From: Myxococcales bacterium
GTDB lineage: Bacteria > Myxococcota_A > Polyangia > Haliangiales > Haliangiaceae
Length of the DNA: 64,000 bases
Direction: 5' to 3'
Assembly: GCA_016717005.1 (NCBI GenBank)
Contig: JADJUF010000036.1
Coordinates: 1-64,000 of the forward strand
Shown here in pieces: positions 38,179 through 47,036 of the stretch; the first letter of the stretch is position 1, and the number at the start of each line of letters is the position of its first letter. A program made the position numbers and the translations under genes. The notes beneath the pieces are model-generated. The model was not told the DNA's origin, made no database searches, and saw only the letters and a list, made by a program, of their open reading frames with translations.

Positions 38179-39576
38179 ATGAAGTCGACCATCGCACTCT
38201 CGCTCTCGACGCTCACGCTCGCGGCTTGTGACATGAAGCTGCCCGGCGATGTCACCCTGCCCGGCGGCACGTCCTCAGGCGGCGCGCGCAGCTCCGGCGC
38301 CCCGAGCACCGCGGCCGCGCCCAGCCCCGACGCGCCGCCGTCGAAGCCGGTCGGCGACCTCGCGCCGTACTACTCGAGCCTGGAGCTCGCCGCGCTGTAC
38401 CAGCTCATCGCCAACGAGCGCCAGGATCAGATCTACGAGCGCGCCAAGGCCGCGGTCGGCCGCGACCTCCTGTGGCAGAGCCCCAACCCCGATCCGACCT
38501 GGATCCTGTTCTGGCGCACCAAGGACTGGACCAACGCCAGCGAGAACGCCGAGGCCATGACCCAGGCGGCGTTCAACCGCTCGTGGGAGCAGAGCTGCGT
38601 GGCCGAGTTCGCGGCGAGCCGGAAGGCCCACGCCGACGCCGCGGCCCGGCTCGCCCCCGAGCTGGCCCGGGTCGACGGGCTCACCAACTACTATGAGCGC
38701 ATGGCGGGCTACGTCGCTGTCGCGGCGCAGTTCGAGGACGCGATGACCGCGGCCGGCCTGCCGATCGACAAGGATCCGTTCGGCCCGGTCGGCTTCCGCG
38801 CCACCGTGATCGCCCACGCGGTCGCGTTCCACAACGGCTCGCCCCACGGCTGGACCGCGTTCCCGCGCGATCAGTTCCCCGCGCTGGGGCAGATGCGCGA
38901 CGGCACCCGCGAGCTCAGCGACGACGTCGCGCTCGAGCGCAGCAGCTACTGCGCGCGCGTCGCCAGCCGCGGCGGCGTCGCGACGACGCCGTTCACCAGC
39001 ATCTGGAGCGAGGGCCACATGTCGGCCAGCCGCGTGGCCTGGCCGACCGTGACCGGCGACGAGGGCGCCACCCGCGCCAAGCTGGCCGAGCTGACCAAGC
39101 GCACGTCCGCGCAGCTCGAGCCGCGCGCGCAGCTGCGGATCGAGAACGTCGAGAAGACCTTCGGCTTCGGGCCGCCGGCCGAGGAGCCCAAGCTGGCCGG
39201 CTTCCGCGAGTTCAAGGTCACCGCGGTCAAGGGCGACGTGATCACCGCGACCCGCACCGACGCCGAGCGCTACTCGTACGCCTGCCGCACGACCAACCGC
39301 ATCGACCGCATCGACGACAATGGCCGGCTGATCTACCAGCAGAACTGCAAGTCCGGCGAGCGCGAGTTCAAGCTGACCGTGGCCGCGACGTTCGCCGAGC
39401 TGCCGCCGGGCGTGACGCCGACCGCGGGCGACGTCATCAGCTTCGCCGCCGACGTCGACGGCGACGCCAAGAAGGTCACCAAGAACTCGCCGGCCAAGCA
39501 GGTGACCGTGCGGACCTTCACCGCCACCGGCCGCCACCTGTTCAAGGTCAAGCGCGGCGCGACGACCGTCTGGTGA
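38179..39576 (+). CDS. Lipoprotein, unknown function
   Basis: This is a 465-residue protein. Signal MKSTIALSLSTLTLAACDMK (lipobox LAAC), then a Ser/Ala/Pro/Gly linker to about residue 60. The mature domain is mostly helical at first (LAALYQLIANERQDQIYERAKAAV, ENAEAMTQAAFNRSWEQSC), with a beta-rich C-terminal third (FKVTAVKGDVITATRTDAERYSYACRTTNRID, VISFAADVDGDAKKV). Two or more Cys pairs. No family is recognised; it stands as a single gene. Confidence 0.62.
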   Translation: MKSTIALSLSTLTLAACDMKLPGDVTLPGGTSSGGARSSGAPSTAAAPSPDAPPSKPVGDLAPYYSSLELAALYQLIANERQDQIYERAKAAVGRDLLWQSPNPDPTWILFWRTKDWTNASENAEAMTQAAFNRSWEQSCVAEFAASRKAHADAAARLAPELARVDGLTNYYERMAGYVAVAAQFEDAMTAAGLPIDKDPFGPVGFRATVIAHAVAFHNGSPHGWTAFPRDQFPALGQMRDGTRELSDDVALERSSYCARVASRGGVATTPFTSIWSEGHMSASRVAWPTVTGDEGATRAKLAELTKRTSAQLEPRAQLRIENVEKTFGFGPPAEEPKLAGFREFKVTAVKGDVITATRTDAERYSYACRTTNRIDRIDDNGRLIYQQNCKSGEREFKLTVAATFAELPPGVTPTAGDVISFAADVDGDAKKVTKNSPAKQVTVRTFTATGRHLFKVKRGATTVW

Positions 39577-39674
39577 CGGCCGGGCCGGCGGAGGGGGACG
39601 GGGGCACCTCGCCCCGGTGGACCGCGCGCGCGGCCGTCGACCTCGCGGGGTCGCCACCGACCCGACGGTTCCGC

Positions 39675-39680
39675 CATACT
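39675..39680 (+). promoter_or_regulatory. -10 hexamer of a predicted leaderless promoter
   Basis: CATACT ends 7 nt before ATG 39688, supporting that start over GTG 39685. Confidence 0.45.
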
Positions 39681-39687
39681 CGCGGTG

Positions 39688-42600
39688 ATGGCGGATCCCG
39701 ATCCTCCCGAGTCCGCGCGGACGCTCGACGCGGCGCTGCGGGCGGCGCGGCCCGAGCCCGACGAGGTGCTGACCCGGCGGCTGCGGCTCCACGGCGTGCT
39801 CGCCGCGGTGCTCGGCACCGAGGCCGCGCCGCCGGAGATCGACCGGTTCATCGTCGAGCGCAAGATCGGCGAGGGCGGCATGGGCGTGGTCTACCGGGCC
39901 CGCGATCGCGCCAGCGGCGACGCGGTCGCGCTGAAGCTGCTGGCCCAGGGCAACGACGCCGACGACGCACGGTTCGCGCGCGAGGCCCGGATCCTGGGCG
40001 AGCTGCGCCACCCGGCGATCGTGCGCTACGTCGCCCACGGGCGCACCGCCAGCGGCCAGCCCTACCTCGCGATGGCGTGGCTCGACGGCGAGGATCTGGG
40101 CGCGCGGCTGCGGCGCCAGGGCCTGACCGTCGCCGAGGCCGTCGTGGTCGCGACCCGGCTGGCCGAGGCGCTGGCCGAGGTCCACGCCCACGGCGTCGTC
40201 CACCGCGATCTCAAGCCGGCCAACGTCTTCCTGCCCGACGGCGAGGTCGCGCGGGCCACGCTGCTCGACTTCGGGGTCGCCCGGCGCGACGCCGTGAGCC
40301 TGGGTCGGCTCACCCGGACCGGCGCGGTCGTGGGCACGCCGTCGTACATGGCGCCCGAGCAGGTGCTCGGCGCCGCGCTCGACGGCCGCGCCGATCTGTT
40401 CGCGCTGGGCTGCGTGCTCTACGAGTGCCTGGTCGGGCGCCCGGCGTTCGTCGCCGAACAGGTGCTGGCGGTGCTGGCCCGGGTGCTGTACCTCGATCCG
40501 CCGCGGGTGCGCGACGCCCGCGCCGAGGCGCCGCCGGCGCTCGACGCGCTGGTCGGACACCTCCTGGCCAAGGCGCCCGACGATCGACCAGCGTCGGCGG
40601 CGGCGGTGGCCCACGCGCTGCGCGGGCTCGACTCGGCGACCGGCGCGGCCGCGCCCCCGGGCGAGGCCCCGGCGCTGTCGACCAGCGAGCAGCGGGTGGT
40701 GACGCTCGTGCTCGCGGCCCACGCGCGCGCGGGCGACGATCAGCGCGTGCGCGCGCTGGCGCGGCGGTTCGGCACGACGCTCGAGCGGGTCGCTGGCGAG
40801 ACGCTGGTGGCCGCGCTGGTGGCGCACGGCCCCGCGATCGATCTGGCCGGCAACGCCGCCCGCCTCGCCCTCGCGCTGCACACGCTCGTGCCGGGCGCGC
40901 CGATGGTCGTGGCGACGGGCCCGGGCGTGGTCGGCGCGACGCTGCCGGTCGGCGAGGTCATCGACCGCGGCGCGCGCCTGCTCGGCGCGCACGGCGCCGG
41001 CGTCTGGCTCGACGACGTGACCGCGGCGCTGCTCGAGGGCCGGTTCGAGCTGGCGGTCGATCCGCGCGGCACCCGGCTGATCGGCGCGCGCCCGTCCGAG
41101 CTCGGGCCGCGCACGCTGGTCGGCCAGGCCACGCCGTGCGTCGGCCGCGCGGCCGAGCTGGCGCTGCTCGACGCCGCGCTCGCCGACGCCACCGCCCGCG
41201 GGCGGGCGCGCGCGCTGCTGATCACCGCGCCGTCGGGCGTCGGCAAGTCGCGGCTGATCCACGAGTGGCGCCGCCGGCTGACGGCGGGAGACGCGCCGGC
41301 GCGGATCCTGTGGTGCCGCGGCGAGCCGATGAGCGGGGGCGCGCCCTACGTGCTGGCCGCGCAGCTCATCCGCCACGCCGCCGACCTGCCCGAGGGCGCG
41401 CCGGCCAAGGTCCAGCGCGCGCTGCTCACCGCGGCGCTCGCGTCGCGCATCGCGGACGCCGAGCTGGGGCGCGTGACGACGTTCCTGGCCGAGCTGCTCG
41501 GCCTGACCCAGCCCGACGACAGCGACGAGCTGCGCGCCGCGCGCGCCAGCCCGCTGCTCATGGGCGACCAGCTGGCGCTGGCGTGGGAGGACTGGCTGCA
41601 CGCCGAGTGCGCGAGCCACCCGGTGGTGCTGGTGATCGAGGACCTGCACTGGGGCGACGCGCCCAGCGTGAAGCTCCTCGACGCCGCGCTGCGCGCCCTG
41701 CGCGATCAACCGCTGGTGGTGGTGGCCGTCGGGCGCCCCGAGATCAGCGACCTGTTCCCGGGGCTGTGGGCGGCGCGGAGCGTCCAGACGATCACGCTCG
41801 GCGAGCTGTCGCGCGAGGCGTCCGAGGAGCTGGCCCGGGCGGTGTTGCGCGACGCCGCCGACGCGCCGACGCTGGCGTGGATCAGCGCGCGCGCCGGCGG
41901 GCACGCGCTGTACCTCGAGGAGGTCATCCGCGCGGTCGCCGCCGGCCAGCGGGCCAGCGTGCCGGCGTCGGTGGTCGCGATGGTCCAGGCCCGGCTCGCG
42001 GCGCTGACGGCGGACGCCCGCCGGGTGGTGCGCGCGGCCAGCGTGTTCGGCGACGTGTTCTGGCGCGGCGGCGTGCGCGCGCTGGTCGGGCTCGACGAGC
42101 GGGTCGTCGCCGAGATCCTCGACGAGCTGGCGTCCGGCGAGCTGATCAACCGGCGCCGCCCGGCGCGGTTCGCGGGTGAGGTCGAGTACGGCTTCCGCCA
42201 CGCGCTGTTCCGCGAGGCGGCGGCGGCGATGCTCACCGACGACGACCGCGCCCTCGGCCACCGCCTGGCGGCCGAGTGGCTGATCGCCGCCGGCGAGCGC
42301 CAGCCGCTCTTGCTGGCCGAGCACCTCGCGCAGGCCGCGGATCCGCGCGCCAGCGAGTGGTTCGCGCGCGCCGCCGAGGACGCGCTCCACGGCAACGACT
42401 ACGTCGGCGCGCTCGACCGCGCCGCCCGCGGCCGGGCGCTGGGCGCCACCGGCGACCTGCTCGGCCGGCTGCGGGTGGTCGAGGCCGAGGCCCACGTCTG
42501 GCAAGGCGCGACCGAGGCCGCCGAGCAGAGCGGGCTCGCCGCGCTCGAGCAGCTGCCGGTGGCGGGCGCGCGCTGGTACGACGCCCTCCGCCACACGATG

Positions 42601-43599
42601 AACGCGCGCACGCCGGCGCCGCCCGCGCTGCTCACGCGGCTGGTCGCCTGGCTCGAGACCCCGCCCGACGACCCCGCGGCGCGCGCCAGCTTCGTGCGCG
42701 CCGCGGCGATCACCGGCAAGCACCTGTCCTTCGCCGGCCAGCACCCCGCGGCCTGGCGCGTGGTCGAGCGGGCCGAGGCCGCCGCGGCCACGCTGCCCGC
42801 CGGCGACGTCCTCCACGCGTGGACCGCGCGCGCCCGCGGCTGGGCGCTGGCGTTCGACGGCTCGCAGGACGCCGCGCTGCGCTCCTACGCGCTCGCGGCG
42901 CAGCGCTTCGAGGCGGTCGGCGATCTGCGCTCGGCGTGCACGATGACGATCAGCGTCGGCTGGCTGCAGGCGACCGAGCTCGGCATGCACGTCGAGGCCG
43001 AGCAGGCGCTGCGCAAGGGCCTGGCGCTGGCCGAGCGCGTCGGCGTGACCCGCCTGGTGTGGTCGGCCAAGCAGAACCTGGGCGTGGCGCTCATGCACCA
43101 GGGCCGCCACGCCGAGGCCCGGGCGCTGCTCGAGGAGACGGTGCGCGCGTTCGAGGACATGCGCGATGGCCGGCTCGCCGGCGGCAGCCGGTTCTACCTG
43201 ACGCTCCTGCACACCCGCGCCGGCGACCTCGCGCGCGCCGGCGAGGAGGCGCGGATCGCGATCGACCTCGCGCGCGACGTGCCGACCACGCGCGCGTGCG
43301 CCCTCGCCGCCTACGCCCGCGCGCTGCTCGCCGGGGGCCACGCCGACGACGCGCTGGCGCAGGCGCGCGCCGCCGCCGCGATCCTCGCCGAGCTCGGTAA
43401 CATCGAGCAGGGCGAGGCGCTGATCCGGCTGGCGCTGGCCGAGGCGCTGATCGCGACCGGCGCCGCGGACGAGGCCCGCGCCGTGACGGCGGTGGCGCGG
43501 GCGCGGCTCGACGAGCGCGCCGCGCGCATCGCCGAGCTCGAGGTGCGGCGCAGCTTCCTCGAGCAGGTCGCGGAGCACGCGGCGCTCCGCGCGCTCTAG
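39688..43599 (+). CDS. Ser/Thr kinase - cyclase-like - AAA ATPase - TPR regulator
   Basis: This is a 1303-residue multidomain protein. Kinase about 50-310: IGEGGMGVVYRA, VALKLL, VVHRDLKPANV, LDFGVARR, GTPSYMAPEQ. A region about 330-480 has the outline of a degenerate class III cyclase domain (QRVVTLVLAAHA, ATGPGVVGATLPVGEVID, RGARLL) without obvious metal-binding Asp pairs. AAA/NACHT-type ATPase about 488-760: VGRAAELALLDAAL, Walker A APSGVGKSR, Walker B VLVIEDLHWGD. Helical TPR-like repeats run about 860-1300. This is the architecture of the large kinase/cyclase fusion family in myxobacteria. Likely a cytoplasmic signalling ATPase; the input is unknown. Confidence 0.85.
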   Translation: MADPDPPESARTLDAALRAARPEPDEVLTRRLRLHGVLAAVLGTEAAPPEIDRFIVERKIGEGGMGVVYRARDRASGDAVALKLLAQGNDADDARFAREARILGELRHPAIVRYVAHGRTASGQPYLAMAWLDGEDLGARLRRQGLTVAEAVVVATRLAEALAEVHAHGVVHRDLKPANVFLPDGEVARATLLDFGVARRDAVSLGRLTRTGAVVGTPSYMAPEQVLGAALDGRADLFALGCVLYECLVGRPAFVAEQVLAVLARVLYLDPPRVRDARAEAPPALDALVGHLLAKAPDDRPASAAAVAHALRGLDSATGAAAPPGEAPALSTSEQRVVTLVLAAHARAGDDQRVRALARRFGTTLERVAGETLVAALVAHGPAIDLAGNAARLALALHTLVPGAPMVVATGPGVVGATLPVGEVIDRGARLLGAHGAGVWLDDVTAALLEGRFELAVDPRGTRLIGARPSELGPRTLVGQATPCVGRAAELALLDAALADATARGRARALLITAPSGVGKSRLIHEWRRRLTAGDAPARILWCRGEPMSGGAPYVLAAQLIRHAADLPEGAPAKVQRALLTAALASRIADAELGRVTTFLAELLGLTQPDDSDELRAARASPLLMGDQLALAWEDWLHAECASHPVVLVIEDLHWGDAPSVKLLDAALRALRDQPLVVVAVGRPEISDLFPGLWAARSVQTITLGELSREASEELARAVLRDAADAPTLAWISARAGGHALYLEEVIRAVAAGQRASVPASVVAMVQARLAALTADARRVVRAASVFGDVFWRGGVRALVGLDERVVAEILDELASGELINRRRPARFAGEVEYGFRHALFREAAAAMLTDDDRALGHRLAAEWLIAAGERQPLLLAEHLAQAADPRASEWFARAAEDALHGNDYVGALDRAARGRALGATGDLLGRLRVVEAEAHVWQGATEAAEQSGLAALEQLPVAGARWYDALRHTMNARTPAPPALLTRLVAWLETPPDDPAARASFVRAAAITGKHLSFAGQHPAAWRVVERAEAAAATLPAGDVLHAWTARARGWALAFDGSQDAALRSYALAAQRFEAVGDLRSACTMTISVGWLQATELGMHVEAEQALRKGLALAERVGVTRLVWSAKQNLGVALMHQGRHAEARALLEETVRAFEDMRDGRLAGGSRFYLTLLHTRAGDLARAGEEARIAIDLARDVPTTRACALAAYARALLAGGHADDALAQARAAAAILAELGNIEQGEALIRLALAEALIATGAADEARAVTAVARARLDERAARIAELEVRRSFLEQVAEHAALRAL

Positions 43600-44180
43600 G
43601 AGACGCACATCTCGATGCCCAGCACGGTCACGCACACCGGCTCGGCCTCGCCGCCCTCCGAGCTGCCACCGTCGGTGTCGTCGGGCGGTGGCGTGCCGCT
43701 CCCGCCGCCGTCGTCGCCCCCGCCGTCGATGCTATCGATCTCGAGAAAGTAGTCGAAGCCGCCCCCGGTGGTCGTGGGCGGGACGCTCACCAGCGCGGGA
43801 GACGCGACCGCGATCGGCACGACGACCTGATAGATCAGCTGGGTCCGCAGCTGGATCGGCGCGACCGCGATCGTCGACCGCGACGCCGCCGCGCTGGCCC
43901 GCAGCCGGGTGACGTCGTCGGCGCTGGTGACGATCGCGCGGAGCGACGCGCGGCCGTCGGCGCCCACCTGGATCCGCGCCGCCTGGGCCGTGGCCGCGCC
44001 GCGATCGACGAGCGCCGCGCGCAGGAGCGACGGCACGCCGACGCACTGGTTGATCTCGCACAGCGCGGGCGCCGGCGCCGGCGTGGTGTCGGCGGCCGCG
44101 ACCAGCGTGCCGCCCATGAGGGCGGCGCCGGTGCAGAGCTGGCGGGCGAGGACGGCGAAGCGACGAGCGATCCGTGACAT
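43596..44180 (-). CDS. Exported protein with Gly/Asp-rich C-terminal region
   Basis: This is a 194-residue protein. ATG 44180 has an AAGGAG site at correct spacing, better than the upstream ATG 44207. Signal peptide RRFAVLARQLCTGAALMGGTLVAAAD; mature part with a CEINQC pair, a beta-rich middle, a Gly/Asp/Ser low-complexity stretch (GGGDDGGGSGTPPPDDTDGG) and the end VCVTVLGIEMCVS. No known family. Its stop codon shares the CTAG tetranucleotide with the stop of the convergent 1303-residue regulator gene. Confidence 0.6.
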   Translation of the reverse strand: MSRIARRFAVLARQLCTGAALMGGTLVAAADTTPAPAPALCEINQCVGVPSLLRAALVDRGAATAQAARIQVGADGRASLRAIVTSADDVTRLRASAAASRSTIAVAPIQLRTQLIYQVVVPIAVASPALVSVPPTTTGGGFDYFLEIDSIDGGGDDGGGSGTPPPDDTDGGSSEGGEAEPVCVTVLGIEMCVS

Positions 44181-44359
44181 TGATGACTCCTTGGACGTTG
44201 CGTTCATCGGTCATGTGTCGCGAGGGCGCGTTCGGTTCACGAAGATCGCCGATCGAGGTGCGCGCGATGCGCGTGACGCTCCGGGGTCGACGCGGCCGTC
44301 GTCGACGCCGGTCGAGCGCGCGGGTCGCGGGGTCGATCGCCCCGACGGGCGACGCCCGC

Positions 44360-44365
44360 TATGCT
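44360..44365 (+). promoter_or_regulatory. -10 hexamer of a predicted leaderless promoter
   Basis: TATGCT ends 7 nt before ATG 44373; the ATG inside the hexamer (44361) is then not the start. Confidence 0.5.
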
Positions 44366-44372
44366 GTCGGCC

Positions 44373-44729
44373 ATGGCGACCACGCGCAGAACCACCACGA
44401 GGGCCAAGGCCGCGACGGCGACCCCGGCCGCGCCGTCCCGCACGCTGCGCAAGAACCGCCGGACCGGCGCGGCCGCGGCGACCGCGGCATCGCGCGCGTT
44501 GCGCAGCACGAAGACCATCCCCTCGGCGAAGTCGGCCGCTGGCAGCGCGCTGGCGCAGTCGGGCCGGACCGCGACCACCAGCCCGCGGGTCGCGAGCTCG
44601 GCGGGACGGGCCCTGGCCAAGCCGAACACCAGCCGCGCCGGGCGCACCGCCGCCGGGAGCGCGCTGGCGCAGACCCGGCGCGCCGCCCCCAAGAAGCCTC
44701 CGGCCAAGCGGGCGCGGCCCAAGGCGTGA
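44373..44729 (+). CDS. Histone H1-like basic, low-complexity protein
   Basis: This is a 118-residue protein, almost entirely Ala, Arg, Lys, Ser, Thr and Pro, with about 27 basic and no acidic residues (MATTRRTTTRAKAATATPAA start, PKKPPAKRARPKA end). Similar Ala/Lys/Pro-rich proteins (AlgP and histone H1-like families) bind DNA non-specifically. An internal repeat, GSALAQ(S/T)(G/R)R, occurs twice. It is probably nucleoid-associated; no folded domain is expected. Single gene with a leaderless-type promoter. Confidence 0.6.
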   Translation: MATTRRTTTRAKAATATPAAPSRTLRKNRRTGAAAATAASRALRSTKTIPSAKSAAGSALAQSGRTATTSPRVASSAGRALAKPNTSRAGRTAAGSALAQTRRAAPKKPPAKRARPKA

Positions 44730-44871
44730 GCTGACGTCGCCCGGCGTGCGCGTCGGTGCCGGGTGGCGGGAAACAAGGGCGTTGGCGCAGGCCGATCGCC
44801 GAACGCTGCAGCAAAGGCTCGGCCGCGGCCGCGCGATCGGCCGTCGCGACCATCGAGGCGCCGGGCTGCGC

Positions 44872-44877
44872 TACCAT
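44872..44877 (+). promoter_or_regulatory. -10 hexamer of a predicted leaderless promoter
   Basis: TACCAT ends 6 nt before GTG 44884. Confidence 0.5.
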
Positions 44878-44883
44878 CGGGAC

Positions 44884-45369
44884 GTGGATCTGCTGGCCGA
44901 GGTCGTCGCCGTGACCGCCGCGCTCGACGCGGCGGCGATCGAATACGCCATCTGCGGCGGCGTGGCCCTGGCGATCCACGGTGCGCCGCGGGCCACGCGC
45001 GACATCGACCTGATGGCGCGGGGCGCGGACCTCGCCCGGTTGCGCACGACGGTGCGCGGGTGCGGCTTCACGGTCGAGGCGCTGCCGATGACCTTCCAGG
45101 CCACCGGCGTCTCGATCCGTCGGTTCACCAAGCTGGCCGCCGACCACAGCGCGCTCATGCTCGACGTGCTGCTGGCCGACGGCGCCCTCGATGAGGTGTG
45201 GCGGACCCGCACGCAGGTCGCGTTCACGAGTGACGACGCGGTGGCGCGGTCGCTGTGGGTGGTATCGCGGGCTGGCCTTATCACGCTCAAGCTGGCGGCG
45301 GCGCGGCCCCAGGATCTGGTCGACGTCCAGCGGCTCGAGGAGGTCGCCCGTGGCGAGCCCGACGCCTGA
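44884..45369 (+). CDS. Nucleotidyltransferase-fold protein (AbiEii/MNT-like)
   Basis: This is a 161-residue protein with the minimal nucleotidyltransferase core: GGVALAIHGAPRATRDIDL (about 27-45; Gly-Gly and the DxD metal pair), a third carboxylate probably in LMLDVLLAD, and a C-terminal helix ITLKLAAARPQDLVDVQRLEE typical of AbiEii-like and related families. Members act as toxins of type IV-like or MNT/HEPN toxin-antitoxin systems or as housekeeping enzymes. It overlaps a tiny downstream gene by 20 bp, a TA-like arrangement, but neither a HEPN motif nor an AbiEi regulator is seen. Confidence 0.72.
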   Translation: MDLLAEVVAVTAALDAAAIEYAICGGVALAIHGAPRATRDIDLMARGADLARLRTTVRGCGFTVEALPMTFQATGVSIRRFTKLAADHSALMLDVLLADGALDEVWRTRTQVAFTSDDAVARSLWVVSRAGLITLKLAAARPQDLVDVQRLEEVARGEPDA

Positions 45370-45535
45370 GCAGGTCAGCGCGCGGCTCCGCGCCATGCGC
45401 GATCTCAGCGCCCGCGCGCCGTCGCCGATGCCGCGAGGCGTCGACATGTCGCCGGGCGCGGTCGGCGCGCGGCTGCGCGAGCTGGCCGAACTCGCCAGGC
45501 TGTGCGCGCAGCTCGGCGCCGGCCGGATCGCCTGA
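45350..45535 (+). CDS. 61-residue partner of the nucleotidyltransferase
   Basis: The GTG start at 45350 lies inside the end of the nucleotidyltransferase gene and is preceded by a GAGGAGG ribosome site. The product has two predicted helices (PEQVSARLRAMRDLSARA and GAVGARLRELAELARLCAQLG) around a short linker PMPRGVDMS. The overlap and good ribosome site indicate stoichiometric co-expression, so it may bind or regulate the enzyme. Family not recognised. Confidence 0.55.
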   Translation: MASPTPEQVSARLRAMRDLSARAPSPMPRGVDMSPGAVGARLRELAELARLCAQLGAGRIA

Positions 45536-45542
45536 CTCTGGA

Positions 45543-45730
45543 GGGGACGGTGTCAACTTTGACAACTTTGGGGGAGCGTCCAGGTCGCGGCCCGATCGGA
45601 GCCGCTCGGAACGCGCGCGGGTCCTCGCCGGTCGGAACCCGCCATGGATCGCCATGGCCGCGAGCATCGTGGTGACGCTCGTCTGAGACGGGCGCGCGCA
45701 GGCGCATGACGCCGCGTCGACACCGTCCCC
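45543..45730. mobile_element. Inverted-repeat element (MITE or REP/RAYT remnant)
   Basis: The ends GGGGACGGTGTCAAC (45543-45557) and GTCGACACCGTCCCC (45716-45730) are reverse complements with 14 of 15 matches. The left end continues into an unusually AT-rich TTTGACAACTTTG. The 158-bp interior has no gene. Sequences like GGGGACGGTGTCAA accompany IS200/REP-associated transposases in some delta-group bacteria (from memory, not verified), so this may be a transposase-less remnant. Confidence 0.5.
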
Positions 45731-45735
45731 GGCGA

Positions 45736-46365
45736 TCACCGCACCGGCGCGCGCAGCGGCGTCTCCCACGTGTAGCCGAGGACGGCCGAGGCCTGCCACT
45801 GGGTGTAGTCGGGAGCGCCGAACTGCCAGCGGCGCGTGACCCGGGCGTCGGCGCCGGCGTACCAGCCGCCGAGGTCGAGGTTGACCCGGGCGCCGGCCAG
45901 CGGCGCGTACAGGCCGAAGCCGGTGTCGTCGGCGACCTGGTCGACCAGCATCGCCTCGACGCCGAACAGCACGCCGGCGCGCAGGCCGGGCGCGCGCACG
46001 CCGAGCGTGAACGCGAACGGGACGCCGACGCCCCAGTCGTCGCCGGCTCGCCACAGCTGCAGCGCCGGCAGGAACCCGAAGAAGCCGCCGAACCGGCCGC
46101 GCGGGGTCAGCACCGGGAGCATCTCGTAGTCGATGCGCGCGAGCCAGCCGTCGTCGCGACCGCGCTGACGCTCGAACCCGAACGCCACGCCGCCGCCGAA
46201 GCCGGCGTGCGGGTGCCCGTGGGGCCGCGGCGGCGACGCAGCGGTGGCCGCGGCCGGATCGACCGCGACCGCCTGGGCCCGCGCCGTAGACGCGCTGGCC
46301 ACGGTGGCCAGGGCGAGCAACGCGGCGAGCAGCGCGGGAGTGAGCCTGGACGAACCCGTGGACAC
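45736..46365 (-). CDS. Predicted outer-membrane or periplasmic beta-barrel protein
   Basis: This is a 209-residue protein. Signal peptide ALLAALLALATVASASTARAQ, then a His/Pro-rich segment (PRPHGHPHAGFGGG). Alternating hydrophobic strands follow (FEVPFAFTLGV-like segments: GVGVPFAFTLGVRAPGL, VNLDLGGWYAGADARV, ASAVLGYTWETPLRA). The final strand suggests a small barrel. No family is assigned. GTG start at 46365. Divergent from the charged membrane-protein gene, with an AT-rich shared promoter region. Confidence 0.6.
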   Translation of the reverse strand: MSTGSSRLTPALLAALLALATVASASTARAQAVAVDPAAATAASPPRPHGHPHAGFGGGVAFGFERQRGRDDGWLARIDYEMLPVLTPRGRFGGFFGFLPALQLWRAGDDWGVGVPFAFTLGVRAPGLRAGVLFGVEAMLVDQVADDTGFGLYAPLAGARVNLDLGGWYAGADARVTRRWQFGAPDYTQWQASAVLGYTWETPLRAPVR

Positions 46366-46425
46366 GGCTACCCAACGCGCCCGCCCGCCGGCGCTTACAC
46401 CCAGGCCGCCGACCGCGTCGCCTCG

Positions 46426-46457
46426 ATTCGTTATTTACGAATGTTCAGTTGTATTAT
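46426..46457 (+). promoter_or_regulatory. AT-rich promoter/operator region
   Basis: 46425-46475 is strikingly AT-rich. It holds the inverted repeat ATTCGT-TATTT-ACGAAT (46426-46442) and a TATTAT -10-like hexamer (46452-46457) about 33 nt before ATG 46490. It is a likely regulated promoter, since the palindrome overlaps the expected -35 zone. Confidence 0.45.
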
Positions 46458-46489
46458 TTTTAATTGTTCACAGTTATCGCCGACCCACA

Positions 46490-47029
46490 ATGGTCGCCAT
46501 GGACCTCGACCTCTTCGACGATCTCCGCCCCGACCGTGATCGCCGCGCCCGCGACGGCCGCCGCCCCCGCGACGCCGACGACTCCGGCCGGTGGCGTCGC
46601 GACGACGACGACGACGACGACGACCACCACCGGCGCCGCGCCGGCGCCGCCAGGGACGCCGGCCGGTCGGGTCGCGGCGAGGACGACGACGACCGCGGCC
46701 GCTCGCGCCGCGACGACGACCGTCGCCACCGCCGGGACGACTACGGCCGCGACCGGAGCTACCGCCGCGCCCACCCGCACGTGTTCGCGTGGGCGCTCAT
46801 GGCCGGCGGCGCGCTCGTCCTGGGCCTGCTCGCGATCGCGCTGATCCAGGCGACCGGCCTGATGGGGCCCGTCGCCGACCTGTACTTCACCGCCACCACC
46901 GCCGTCCTGCCCGGGGGCTGGCACGACGAGTGGACGGCGCTGCCCGGCGCGGTCCACGTGCTCCTCGCCGTCGCCGCGATCGCCGTCGTGGCCGGGGTCG
47001 CGGGCGAGGCCCTCGAGTTCCTGGACTGA
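46490..47029 (+). CDS. Membrane protein with Asp/Arg-rich cytoplasmic region
   Basis: This is a 179-residue protein (ATG 46490; ATG 46499 is possible). The first 90 residues are a charge-dense, disordered mix of Asp, Arg and His (RRDDDDDDDDHHRRR, DDDDRGRSRRDDDRRHRR). Two transmembrane segments follow, ALMAGGALVLGLLAIALIQ (about 98-116) and VHVLLAVAAIAVVAGVAG (about 155-172). Such mixed-charge tails can drive clustering or bind other charged molecules; no family is recognised. It has its own AT-rich promoter. Confidence 0.6.
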   Translation: MVAMDLDLFDDLRPDRDRRARDGRRPRDADDSGRWRRDDDDDDDDHHRRRAGAARDAGRSGRGEDDDDRGRSRRDDDRRHRRDDYGRDRSYRRAHPHVFAWALMAGGALVLGLLAIALIQATGLMGPVADLYFTATTAVLPGGWHDEWTALPGAVHVLLAVAAIAVVAGVAGEALEFLD

Positions 47030-47036
47030 CGGTTGC

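Noticed and set aside
44361..44363. ATG 44361 as start of the H1-like gene
   Set aside because: It lies inside the TATGCT -10 hexamer; ATG 44373 is 7 nt downstream, as at the other leaderless starts.
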